Positions 1-11,029 of a DNA stretch of 64,000 nucleotides are shown here, one piece after another. Source of the DNA: Lonicera japonica. Lineage: Eukaryota; Streptophyta; Magnoliopsida; Dipsacales; Caprifoliaceae. The translations under genes were made by a program, and so were the position numbers. Below the pieces are notes generated by a model. It was not told the origin of the DNA. It did not search any database and saw only the letters and a list, made by a program, of their open reading frames with translations. The stretch covers positions 56,347,328 to 56,411,327 of the forward strand of contig CM038464.1 of NCBI GenBank assembly GCA_021464415.1. Direction: 5' to 3'. Position 1 is the first letter of the stretch. The number at the start of each line of letters is the position of its first letter.

Positions 1-1945
1 TTGGATAATCATATCAATCACATTAATAAGGTGTACATTTAAAATATACAACTTATTAATACTAGCCTATGGAGCATACCTTACGTGTGTGCAGTGGATG
101 AAATAAAATAAATTGTATGCAAAATAATATTTTTCTATCACAAATACAAAATCAGTTATGTCCTCTTTACGGAAATTTTTAATTATAAAATTTGTTCTTA
201 GTCAATTAAAAGTCTTTGCATTTAAAATGATTCAATTTTTTTTGATGGAGTGTTTGGAGGAATTAAAAATGTTATAAGAACATATTTTGAAATTGGTGTT
301 TTTGTATACATCCACAAAGTTTTTTTTTACTGTGTTTCTCTTTTCCTAGTTTTGATAAATTCGCAACCAAATAATCCCTTATTTTTTATTTACAAAAGAA
401 AAAAGAAAAAAACAATTCTCTTATTCTTTAACACTGCACATAAATCTTCCGCACTGGTGATTCATTTCAAGTCAACAGTTTTGAAGGTTACATCATATAT
501 ATAATCAATTTTGACTTTTCAGGACTCGATTGTATGCATAAATTCATCAGACGGCTAATGAATGTTGCCCCTCTTCGCTAGTATTGACAACCTTATCTGT
601 TCAAAGGAGTTTGTTTTTTTCAAGGTTTTCGAATTGAATTATTTCTTAAAGTCATTTTGTTTATAATAGGCTTAAAGCATTAAAAAAAGCCCAAAAAAGA
701 AACAATGTAGAAGATGTATTCCTCAATGTTTAGTTGACGGTGTATATTTTATTTGTAATCTTCAATCACTCTTATATGTTATCAATAGAGTTAGTAAGAA
801 CCTTATAATTAAAATCAATTTTTTTTAAAACTCGAAGATCCAAGACAAATGAAAATCTGGTAGCATATTTCAGAGAGAGGATTTATTGAGTGTTGAGGAA
901 ATATAATAAAAAATTTCATCATAACATCATCTAGTTGTAGTGTCAAACAAATTCAACACTAATCACAGTGAGTAAAAACGGATGTGGTTTGACAAAAACA
1001 GCGATCGAAATTGCACTAGTAACTTCTTGTTTGGAAGTTGAACATAAAACAGGATGAGTTGAAAATTGTTGGTGGGGTGAAAAGATTGTTTTCGTGGATT
1101 TATTTAAAACATCCTTTTTGTGAATTCTCTATATCAAGAATTAAGTAATTTTAAGTCTTACTTCAAATGACTCAATTTTAGTTTTAATCATGAATTTTCA
1201 TATTTACAATTATTTAATTTTCTAACCAAGCCCAAATCAATATAAAAATTGTAAATTGTCTAATTCATATTTTGAGGGACAACTAAACGAATCCTTATTA
1301 TATGAAAAATTAACCCCGTAATAAATAAATATATTTATTTAAATATCCTATTTGATAAAAAATTTGTACATTACATATTATAAAAAAGTAAAGCCCGACT
1401 ATAAAACTGGTTTAAATGTTCATTAACATTATTTTGTAAATATTTGTTTACCTATTCTAAAATAGTATTTAATTTTTTTTCATTAGATATCTCTATATAT
1501 ATAGAGATTTTTAAACATAGGTTTTTTATTAACTAAAAATTATCTAATATCCGTAGATTTGATTGCCATTATTAAATTTTGATTGAAAAGAAAATTAAAT
1601 TTGAAGTCCTTTTTTAGTTTTTAGTAAAGCTGGCAATGGGTAAGTTTTGCAAGCGGGTTAGCAAGATTCGAACCCACCTCGTCAAAGAGTATGTCTGCCA
1701 TGTGTTTTTCCTGAATTGATCGATGCAAGTATTGTATTGAAAATTAGAACTCTCTCCATTTACTATGCTTAGACCTAGGATAACCATTTTAGAAAGGGCA
1801 TGATGAAACTACATGAAACAATATGAAATTGCCATAAAATTGATTGAATAATTCTAATTCGTATATATAATGTTTAACATGAAGTCGTCTTTGTGTCCAT
1901 ATTTTGAAACAAAATTGGAGATATATCGTGCTAATCGTGTTTTGG
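1..1945. other. AT-rich intergenic DNA, no gene seen
   Basis: I find no coding similarity, RNA gene or clear transposon end here. The sequence is AT-rich with many short homopolymer runs, and its short open frames are low-complexity. A tRNA-like box (cgaaccc) near 1670 could be a SINE fragment, but no boundaries are visible. Confidence 0.6.
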
Positions 1946-2392
1946 CATATAAATTAGGGTGTTTTTTTTATTATTAATCATTCATATTAAAGGTAATTAC
2001 ATGAAGTCAGATATATAATTTTTCTCTCTCTAGTTATATTATGAACTACATAATTCGCTGACCAACCAAAGAGATGAATAAGCAAGCATTACTTCGTATC
2101 ACCCTCCTAAGATTTTCCAACGAGAGAGTGGTTTTAGTTTCCTTCTGCGTCACCAACCACACAAATCACCACGAACCATTCTATATGCATTATCATCAAC
2201 TACCACAATAAGTGGTGGACATATTACCAACCACCCACAAAATGGTGGACAAACACTTTATTACCACAAGGGTGGATAAACCACTTTATTAAGTTCAAAA
2301 TCAAGTCTATGGGTTTCGAACCTGTGACATCTCTAGTACAAGATTAGAGAGAGTGCCACTAGGTTACAAGACCACTGGCCATATAAATTAGG
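1946..2392 (-). mobile_element. SINE copy 1 with 13-bp target-site duplication
   Basis: The same 13 bases, CATATAAATTAGG, flank the element at 1946-1958 and 2380-2392, so the insert is 1959-2379. Read on the minus strand it begins near 2379 with an A-box-like segment (TAACCTAGTGGCA) and a B box (GGTTCGAAACC) about 40 bases later, as in a tRNA-derived RNA polymerase III promoter. It ends in an A-rich tail (a T run on the plus strand, near 1962). A second copy lies at 10623-11029 in the same orientation. At about 420 bp it is long for a plant SINE, so a composite element is possible. Confidence 0.75.
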
Positions 2393-3785
2393 TTTTATTG
2401 TGTATAAATTAGAGAAAACCAACGTTTCTACTGGTGTTAGAACGTACGTATTTATTAGGACCTTATATTGTGTTAATCATGTTTTATCATGTTAATTGGG
2501 TATTATTGTGTCTAATTAAAGAAAATTAACATTTGTACTTGTGTTATGACATGTAGACCCAAAACCTTCAATTGTGTCCGTCGCTCATGTTATGTATTAT
2601 GTAGGTTGTGTTCATATTTTGTAAAAATAATAGAACTTCAAGTCATGTTATCTTGTGCCCAAACACGACAAAAAACATTAATTGTCACCCCTACTTAGAT
2701 TCTAATTTGTTCCGATTCTAATTAATCCGATCTAATGCATTGCAGGTATATTATGATATTTAAGAGTATATATTTAAAGAAAAAATAATTTATTGAATTA
2801 TCCTTAATAGGAAAGAAGGAAAGAGAATAGCTAGAGAGGACAATTTAATAATTGAATACAAACACAAAAAAAAAGATTTAGCCAAGTAGTAACGCTTTTA
2901 TAATAAATTATTGTATTTATTCAAGTGGTAAGAAAAATTCTTCTTTTTGTGTGAGATCATAAGTTTAAATTCCATAATAAAATTTTATTTCTTCGCTCTT
3001 TGGGCCAGTAGGCCAGTAGTGAACCATTGCCATTAAACTGTGAGGGCGATTATTTCTTCGCTCTTTGGACCAATAGGCCAATAGTGAACCATTATCGTCA
3101 AACCGTGAGAGCGAATTAATCAACACACGCGAAATTTGGTCAGGACAACACTTCCTAGACCAGAAAAAAAAAAAAAAAAAATTTGTTTGAACGAATTTTA
3201 GATGATTGATGATCATCAGTCCAGCAATGAACTCCTCGGGTATAAAAAAAACTACGGGACCATCATTAATTACTTTTTGTAGTTTTGTTTAATTGAATTG
3301 CCGTATGTCGTACACAAAATCCACGTCAACCACCCCACCCCACGTCAGTGTCACGTCTGTCTTTTTACCATAACCGTTTTCGTTTTTACTTCGTGTTTCT
3401 AGATAAATTAACCGTTTTTATTTTCTCAAGTCTTATAATTACAGTATAAATATAATTTTTTATTGATTATTATTTAGGTGAAAAATATTTCATATAAAAA
3501 TTACAAAGTTAAAATAAAATTTTAGTTCAAGAGGTGAAAGTAATTCCTAGTCAATCGTCTCAATACTATACTTGCTTTATCCTTCTAATGTTTTTCTTAA
3601 AGGAGAAAGTAGAAGATGTTTCTAGCTAGTTGATATATATTATTAGTATTTCCTCTCTCATGCTTATCAATCAATATGAAGACAATCCAATAGATCTACT
3701 CACTTGAGCAAGAAACGATCTCCACTAAGCTGTTTGTTTGTTTTTCCTTCATGTCCTCAATTCCAATCCACCATTCTCATTTATC
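2393..3785. other. Intergenic region upstream of P450 copy 1
   Basis: Mostly AT-rich sequence without a gene. It contains the 65-bp tandem duplication listed separately. From about 3,670 onward it matches the promoter regions of the other two P450 copies (around 13,540 and 25,400), including a shared stretch reading gacaatccaatag or close variants. Confidence 0.6.
2989..3118. repeat. 65-bp direct tandem duplication
   Basis: A unit starting cttcgctctttgg and containing agtgaaccatt occurs twice with a 65-bp period (starts at 2991 and 3056). The copies differ by scattered substitutions, so the duplication is not recent. No function is evident. Confidence 0.75.
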
Positions 3786-3793
3786 TATATAAA
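3786..3793 (+). promoter_or_regulatory. TATA box of CYP736A copy 1
   Basis: TATATAAA lies 58 bases before the start codon at 3852, followed by an A/C-rich leader. The same box with nearly the same surroundings precedes P450 copies 2 (13659) and 3 (25517), so the promoter was duplicated with the genes. Confidence 0.7.
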
Positions 3794-3851
3794 CAGCCTC
3801 CCCTGAAAACAAACAACAAAAACTAAACAAAGACACCACAAAATTCAGACC

Positions 3852-6066
3852 ATGTCTTTCACTTGGACAACAACACTAGCACTAGTTGCCCTAGCCTATT
3901 TTCTTCAATCATGGCTAAGAACCAAGCTCACACACCAAAAACTCCCTCCTAGCCCCAAATCCCTCCCAATTATAGGCCACCTTCACTTGCTAGGCAAAAA
4001 CCCACACCAAGATTTGCATAAATTATCCCAAAAACATGGCCCAATCATGTACATGCGATTTGGCTTTGTGCCTAACATAATCGTCTCCGCACCCAAAGCA
4101 GCCGAACAATTCTTGAAAACCCATGATCTAAATTTTGCCAGCAGACCGCCCCACGAGGCGGCCAAGTATATTTCCTGGAACCAGAGGAACTTATCTTTTG
4201 GACCCTATGGCCCATACTGGCGCAACATGCGCAAGTTATGCACACTGGAGCTACTAAGCAGTCTCAAGATCAGCTCGTTCCAAGAAATGCGAAAAGACGA
4301 AATTACCCTTTTCGTCAAATCACTCGAGGAGGCTGCCAGAAAGGGCATGGCCGTTGATCTTAGTAAACAAATAGGGTCCTTGAGTGCAGATATGAGTTGT
4401 AGGATGGTGTTTGGGAGGAAGTACGAGGACAAGGAGATCGACGAGAGGGGTTTTAAGGCTGTGATTCAAGAAGGAATGCAATTGGCCGCGACTCCGAATC
4501 TAGGGGATTATTTCCCATACATGGGCAAGCTTGATCTTCAAGGGCTTACTAAGAGGATGAAGGCCGTGGCAAAGGTGTTTGATAATTTTTTGGAAATGAT
4601 AATTGAAGAACATGTTAAGTGTCCGAAGGAAGAAGGGCAAAATAAGGACTTTGTCGATACCATGTTGGGTATCATGGAATCTGGTGAAGCTGGTTTTGAG
4701 TTTGATCGCAACCATATCAAAGCCACCTTGCTGGTAATACATTTGTTTGAATATAGTTTAGTTTCTAGCTCATCCATACCGAAAAATCATTCTATAGTAG
4801 AATTAGAAAATTTGAATCATTAATTTTTAAATTAGACATTTCAACTTTTGAGCCCTCCGTGAGAGGGATACATGGTAGGACTCTTCTAAATTCACTCTAG
4901 AATATAAATAAAAGAAAATATGGACTACTATTTTTTAAGTAGAGAATTTAGGGTTTTGAGTCCGATTTTATATAAGTAAAAACAATTTGTCATAATTTAA
5001 AATTTGGTCCATTGATTTTAAACTATGTATTCTGCATAAATGTTGACAGAAAATTTAAATGTGTCCCAGTTCCTCTTGCAAAATTTAAAATTTGATATTA
5101 AAATTTAAAATTAATGGTTGAAATTTCCAAACTCAACTTATAAGGTAAAGTTTCTTGGGGCATAAATAGTACAACTTAATTATAATAAGGCTAAATATAG
5201 AGGGTATTAAAGTCCAGCTCATAATAAGACAATATATAGAAGAGCAGGGTCCATGTGAGCTGTGAAGTACGTGGTCTAATAATATGTTTGTCCATTTTCA
5301 CCAATTTCAAGAAAAAAAATTAAATGCAGAACAACCTTACATCACATATAAGGGGTCATTTTTATTTTTATTTTAACAAATCCACAAGTATTTTTCATTT
5401 ATACATTTGAGAACTAAAGTTTTTTTTTTTTTACCTTAAATATTTTTTCAGGACATGCTGGCTGGTGCAATGGACACAACAGCCACAGCAGTAGAATGGA
5501 CCTTAGCCGAGCTGATAAAACACCCAACAATAATGAAAAAAGTACAAAATGAACTTGAAAAAATAGTGGGCAAAAGCAGAATGGTTGAAGAATCTGACTT
5601 AGAAAATCTTTCCTACCTAGAAATGGTAATCAAAGAAAGCTTTAGGCTCCACCCAGTGGCCCCACTCCTCCTTCCACATGCGTCCATTGAAGACTGCACC
5701 ATAGATGGCTACCACATCCCCAAAAATGCGCGCGTTATGGTCAACGTTTGGGCCATAGGGAGAGACCCAAATGCGTGGGCTGACCCAGAGAAATTTGACC
5801 CAGACAGATTTATTGGGAGCAATATTGACCTAAGGGGGCGCGATTTTCAACTTCTGCCATTTGGGTCTGGGAGGAGAGGATGCCCCGGGATGCAGCTAGG
5901 GCTGATCCAGGTGAAACATTTGGTGGCGCAGTTGGTGCATTGTTTTAATTGGGAGTTACCTAATGGCATGTTGCATATGGAGTTAGATATGAGCGAGGAA
6001 TTTGGGCTTGTGGTTACCAAGGCCCAACATTTAGTGGCTATTCCTACTTTTCGCCTTGAAAGCTAG
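3852..6066 (+). CDS. CYP736A: Cytochrome P450, CYP736A-type (copy 1, intact)
   Basis: This is an intact two-exon P450: exon 1 3852-4733, a phase-0 GT-AG intron 4734-5451, exon 2 5452-6066; 498 aa, normal for a plant CYP71-clan enzyme. The protein has an N-terminal membrane anchor (about residues 5-22) and a proline-rich hinge (PPSPKSLP, 32-39). It also has the C-helix WRNMRK (123-128), the I-helix oxygen-binding motif AGAMDTT (298-304), ExxR (356-359), PDRF (411-414) and the haem loop [10 protein letters not shown] (431-440, ligand Cys438). Plant P450s of this type are ER-anchored monooxygenases that receive electrons from P450 reductase. The substrate is not predictable. CYP736A is my reading of the overall sequence, and the member number needs alignment. 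The start codon follows the TATA box by 58 bases and is conserved in copies 2 and 3. Confidence 0.93.
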
Positions 6067-6850
6067 GGGTAAAAGGATAATAGCTCGTGGTTTGCATGTG
6101 TTTTATAATGCATGGTTACATTGGCGTATTTTTCTTTTTCCTTTTTGCGATGAGTGATATGAGTTGGTTAATTTTGATTTAATGTTAGTATTTTAGGTGC
6201 TTTAACCTTCATTGTGTTGTAGAGAAAAGGAAATTAATGACTAGTTCAATATCATTTTCTTTATTGTATGCATACTAATAAACTTGCTCTGCATATTTAA
6301 TATAATCTTTTAACATTTTGCATTTTGCAAAATGAGATTGTTATTGAAATTAAAGAATCAAGTCATTTTCCTATCTCTAACGAATTTCCTAGCTTGTTTA
6401 AGTTATGTGATTAGTTCATTTCACAACACTAGAGTTATTTAAGACTACAAGTTTTAACCAAAATGCAATTGAAAGAGCATTTAATTAAATAACAAAATGT
6501 AACGTTAGTAGCATTGTAACACATTGGTAGTGATGGTTAACAGGAAACAAATGGGGTCCCTTTAGACACCAGAGTAAATGAGTAATTTTCTAGAGTTATT
6601 ATTCATTTATTGTAACTAATAATACCACTTGGTGGCTTGAACATTATTTATTTGGTAAATGAAAATTGAATGATCAGCAATACGCATTTAGTAAACATTA
6701 ATTCTTATGGACATATCAAATGTTACTAAATCAATTAATGGCCTCCAAGTAAATACACAAAAATCATCCTTTACCACTCTTAATTTATATATTGTTGGTA
6801 AACACTAAACTACTCTCTCTCAACACACACAAATTATCTCTTTGCTGAAG
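6067..6850. other. Downstream flank of P450 copy 1, part of a segmental duplication
   Basis: There is no coding gene here. The sequence is homologous to 28024-29360 downstream of copy 3, in the same order. It serves as the empty site for the MITE present at 28341-28895: the junction maps near 6440, where the uninterrupted sequence reads ttatttaagactacaag. Confidence 0.7.
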
Positions 6851-7530
6851 ATGAAATCCTCTGCTGTACTTTTAATCATATGAATGGATTTTATATCATT
6901 CTATGGTACAAATATTATCTCTATGGGGTTGTTTATGCTGTCTAAATTTATAAGTATTTTTTTTTATTGTCTGGAAGTCGCATATGCTAAGAAGAATTAG
7001 TGACCGCTCATATATAATACATTTGGAGAATGTGGGATGAACACGCACGAATGAGTCTTCGGAGCTCGACAAGAGTTATTATACAGCCCTCGTAAATTTT
7101 CTCACTAGCTACCAGAAAAATCGATCATTTTATGCAACAGCTGAAACTCATAGCAAAAAGTCCAATAACAGTTGCAAAAGTTATTTTTGCAACAGCTATT
7201 CTATCCGAGTTGCGTTGCATATTGCAGTTTTTGAAATAAGAACACCTCTCAAATATTAATTTGTGTCCCAATTTTTTTGATGCCTTTGAAGTATTTACAT
7301 CATCGGTTTGGAACTAGTTATCACAGTTTCTCAAAAAACAAACGTCTTGACGGCACATTTGTTTCGGAAAGACTTTAGGGCCCCAAGAAATTGGAAAAAC
7401 TTAGAAATAAAAGAAAAAATTCAAAAGAAGTGTAATAAATTCAAAATACACGAAATATTGCTACAATGGTATAGGAACATTAATTTATATAAATTAATAT
7501 ATGATGAAGAACGAAGAACAACCGGGTAAA
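6851..7530 (+). pseudogene. Relic of a defensin-like gene (signal exon with stop, cysteine exon lost)
   Basis: The segment aligns to the defensin-like gene at 29361-30180. The signal-peptide exon starts at ATG 6851, but the codon that is TGG in the intact copy is TGA here. The shared intron follows. After about 7505 the alignment breaks: the whole cysteine-rich exon is missing and the sequence resumes at a match to the 3' end of that exon (gaagaacaac). This copy cannot make the peptide. Unlike the intact copy it keeps a TATA-like stretch (tttatatatt, about 6785). I am fairly sure of the homology because the flanks also match. Confidence 0.7.
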
Positions 7531-7697
7531 GCCCATAAAACGGAAGAAAATGGAGAGAGAAACTTACAGTGGGGATATAGACTCCGAAGATGAAGAAATT
7601 AACAGAAATTTGATGATTACAATTTACAAAAGGAAGATTTAAGTGTTTTGATGGAAAATTTTAGAAGTTTCTTTGCTGCGAAAGTATGAAGAATGAG

Positions 7698-8130
7698 AGC
7701 ATCTCCAACCATTGTGTAATTTTTTTTGTGTAATTCTTATATGTCAAGACATGAAATTTTGTATAAATTTTGAATGAACCAATACGATAATTACGCATAT
7801 ATACCTTTATGCAAAACAAAAAATTTAAAATTTTGGTATACATAATATTATAACAACAATGAATCTTGATTTGTTGGTCTTGATAAGTAGATTTTAGATA
7901 TATAATTTTTATCAAAATATATGATTTATATTAAAAGTTATTACATTTTAAAGTTTTATAAAATGATTGAAGAAAGAAAAAGCTGACGTGACAGTGTAAA
8001 GTTAAGGTGCATTTTATATACTCATTTTACACAAAAGTTAAATTTAAAAGATTGTTGAAGTTCAAAAATTTTATAAATTTTATATATTTTACACAAAATC
8101 TAAATATCTACTATTATTGTTGGAGATGCT
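7698..8130. mobile_element. MITE with AGCATCTCCAAC termini
   Basis: The ends are inverted repeats, AGCATCTCCAAC on the left and GTTGGAGATGCT on the right. ATGAG flanks both sides (7693-7697 and 8131-8135) as a probable 5-bp target duplication. The interior is AT-rich and noncoding. A partial relative of its right half lies at about 60985-61140. The superfamily is unresolved. Confidence 0.7.
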
Positions 8131-8417
8131 ATGAGAGAGTGAAGAAGATAAAGTGATATACCAAGAGTTTATATAGGAGAAGGGAAGAGAAGGGAAGTTT
8201 TGCCCTCTCTCATCTGCCTAAACGGCAGATTCTTGGGAACTGATAGGGCATGATGAAAAACATGAAATGAGACAAGACAACCGTTTTCCTGCTTGTTTCA
8301 AAGTTCCCATAATAATCAGTCACAGCTTGACATGTGTCTTGATTTTGGCTACAAGAATCGAAGCTTATCAAGGAAAGTAAAAATCTACACTTTGAAAATT
8401 CTTAATGAAATCTGTCG

Positions 8418-9968
8418 ATTGCTATTAGGGTGTTTTCGGTTCCGTCGGATTAGAGATTAGGTTACCCTAAATTCTCTCTAAATTTTATAATTCGGTTTTG
8501 GTTTCAATTTTAATTTTTATACCTATGAAACTCAAACCCTTTTCAAATTATTCGTTTTCGATGCGTTTTAGTCTCATTTAATTTTCCAGAAATTATGTAG
8601 AAAGTTTTATTACACATTGATTTTTACCAAAAAATTAATGAATAATATTTTTTTGAATGCAGGACTTATTTTTAATTGGTGATTAGTGTAAGAGGCTATT
8701 TTGTTTTATATTTTAAATGAAGGTATTTGAATAAATTTAAATATCATTTAATTAATAAAAGCATGTTATATATTACCTAAATTATCCCCTTCTTATGAAA
8801 TTTGTACAAAAAATATGTATTGCAAAGTTCATATTGCAGTGAAATATGGACTGCAATATGAACTTTGCACTAGAAATATGGACTGCAAAGTTCACATTGC
8901 AATAAAATATGGACTGCAATATAAACTTTGCACAAGAAATATGGACTGCAAAGTTCATATTGCAGTAAAATATGGACTACAAGGTTCATATTGCGGTCCA
9001 TATTTTAATGCATCTTAGTATTTTTTTTAATTTATTTTAAGAGCTGGGATGTCATTTTACAATGAAAAAAAAGACACATGTCATATTATCAATAAAATAA
9101 AAAATAGGCCCTTCATTTACAAAAAAATTATTCATTGGCTTTAGTGTGAAAATCTTTCTCTAATAAGACATTTTTTTTAATTGTCTGTTTAATTTTTTTA
9201 TATTGCTAAAACTTCAAGAAGCACAAAAATAAACTAAAAGGCCACTTTGCTCCTAGAATTCACTTCAACGTACTAATGTTTGGCCTTTCCAAACATTGGA
9301 TAATTGTCCGGAGGTATTTTGGTATCTCCTTGCTTTAAGAAAAATTCAATTTCATTGACTTCTCTCTATCTCTCACACTCACACACACACTAATGCAGAG
9401 ACATTTGTAAAAGGGTTAGCTTTTCACTTATATATTATCATAATATAAATGGGATGTAATTATCCAACTTCCTCAACTTCTTTTAGATGCTTTGTCACTT
9501 AATAAAATCATCTCTGCAAATTAAGCTCGTACAATTGTTAGAAACATCATCATTATCGTTAATCTGAGAATCGAATACTATCCTTTGTGGTTTCCTCCTT
9601 CGAAGAAACGATATAGATAAGTCGTTCCATTTTAGAAGTTTTTTGGCTGTCAATTTTTTTATGGATCAAATTACATGATTACTTATGGCTATAATTTCTT
9701 CTTTTATACATAAATATATATCAGATGAATGGAATTGTTCTTACTAATGTGTATACATAAAGTGTATTTCAAGTTAGCAAAAAAAAATTTAAGAGAATTT
9801 TGGTTCTTTCGGTCCACTTCGGAAACATGAACCCGAACCGACCCGAATCAATCAGTTTCTGTTTTGGTTTTTTATTTCAATTTCAGTTCAGAAAATTCGG
9901 ATTGCAATGGATTGGTTCAGTTCGTTCGTTCGGTTTTCAAATTTTTGATAACACCCTTAATTGCTATT
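8418..9968. mobile_element. hAT-like non-autonomous element with 9-bp flanking repeat, carrying a nested MITE
   Basis: ATTGCTATT occurs at 8418-8426 and 9960-9968, enclosing 8427-9959. The enclosed ends are inverted: AGGGTGTTTTCGG on the left, and AAGGGTGTTATC on the right when reverse-complemented. Both ends have AACCGAA-type subterminal repeats, as in many plant hAT elements. An 8-bp duplication (TTGCTATT) would fit hAT; 9 bp would fit Mutator. There is no transposase. A separate MITE (8588-9186) is inserted inside. Confidence 0.65.
8588..9186 (+). mobile_element. MITE family M, copy A (internal hairpin repeats)
   Basis: This is one of three copies of one family (others: 28341-28895 inverted, 37317-38021). 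Imperfect terminal inverted repeats of about 80 bp contain GGGC/GGTCTTATTA-like and AAGGGCCTATTTTT-like blocks. The centre is a run of alternating modules, TGCAAAGTTCATATTGCAGT and its reverse complement, which would fold into long hairpins. TTTAATTTT beside each end is a probable 9-bp target duplication. Together these suggest a Mutator-type MITE. The open frames in the centre are repeat artefacts. Confidence 0.75.
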
Positions 9969-10622
9969 CACCGATGAACCAATCATATGAACTCATCTCG
10001 ATAGTCAAGTTCATATGTTTTGGGGGCAGAGAGCCCAGGAGTTATAGAATAAGAATTGGGCCAAGTTAATTATCCAGCCTACTACAAAGGTAGGTCCAGC
10101 ATTGTAGGCCACTAGGTACCCAAATTCATAACCTAGCTACTTTGAAGTTTTGGCCAAGATGGTCATACTGAAATCACTAAGTGCTAAGATGGTTGTGATG
10201 TAGCCAAGATGATCGTCTCTACATGGATTATGAATAAGAATGGGATACTTGTAACTTGCATTATTATATGATACTTGTAAAGTGCTAGTGTAAAGGCCAA
10301 TTTTTATCCTTTTTAGTTTTTTTGCTATTTACCTTAATGAAGTATTGTAACCTTAATTCTATGACTATAAATAGAATAAGGAAATCTCATTATAAGAGTT
10401 TGAATTATAGGTAATTAATTGTAAAGAAAGAAAGCTAATAACTTACTTGTAACATTATATAAGTTTATTACTTTTGAGCTTATATACAGTCACACACACA
10501 CACACAAAATGATGACATACTACCGGAATAGTATCAGCGTTACTCTAGGAACCTAGCTACCTTAAATCCAAAATCCTTGTCTCTTTTACAAATTTTTCAT
10601 TACTTATTCTGCTTTGAATTTT
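9969..10622 (+). repeat. Possible solo LTR or LTR-like sequence
   Basis: There is no gene. The stretch around 10330-10500 resembles an LTR: ACTATAAATAGAATAAGG (a TATA box near 10370), then a T/A-rich transcribed-like part ending at a (CA)n run near 10490. I could not identify paired TG/CA ends or a target duplication, so this is tentative. It could equally be a decayed gene promoter. Confidence 0.3.
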
Positions 10623-11029
10623 TAATCATTCATATCAAAGACAATTACATGGAGTCAGACATAGAATTTTGTCGCCCTAGCTAACTATGAACTACATAAT
10701 TCGCTGACCAAAGAGATGAATAAGTAAGCTTTGCTTCGCGTCACCCTCATGAGAGTCCCTCATGAGAGTCTCCCAACCGAACCGAATCGAGAGAGCAGCT
10801 TCAGCTTCCTTCTGCGTCACCAACCACACGAACCAAACGAACCATACCATATGCATCAACAACTACCCACATAAGAGGTGGACATATCCAACCACCCACA
10901 AAGGGTGGACAAACCACTTTATTAAGTACCACTTTATTAAGTTCGAATACTACATCCATGAGTTTCGAACCTGTGACCTCTCTAATACAAGACTAGAGAG
11001 GATGCCACTAGGCTACAAGGCCATTGGCA
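10623..11029 (-). mobile_element. SINE copy 2
   Basis: It aligns with the SINE at 1959-2379 over its full length, including the block gaactacataattcgctgac and the minus-strand B box GGTTCGAAACTC near 10970. A short insertion near 10745-10790 duplicates ctcatgagagtc. I did not find a clear target-site duplication. Confidence 0.7.

Noticed and set aside
2300..2380. tRNA gene suggested by GGTTCGAAACC and an A-box-like motif
   Set aside because: The boxes are too degenerate, no cloverleaf is possible, and a target duplication marks the segment as a SINE.
8815..9018. Repetitive peptide frames with YGLQYELCTRNMDCKVHIA, also at 37564-37809
   Set aside because: Translations of the hairpin modules in MITE family M; they appear on both strands and in all three copies with different breaks.
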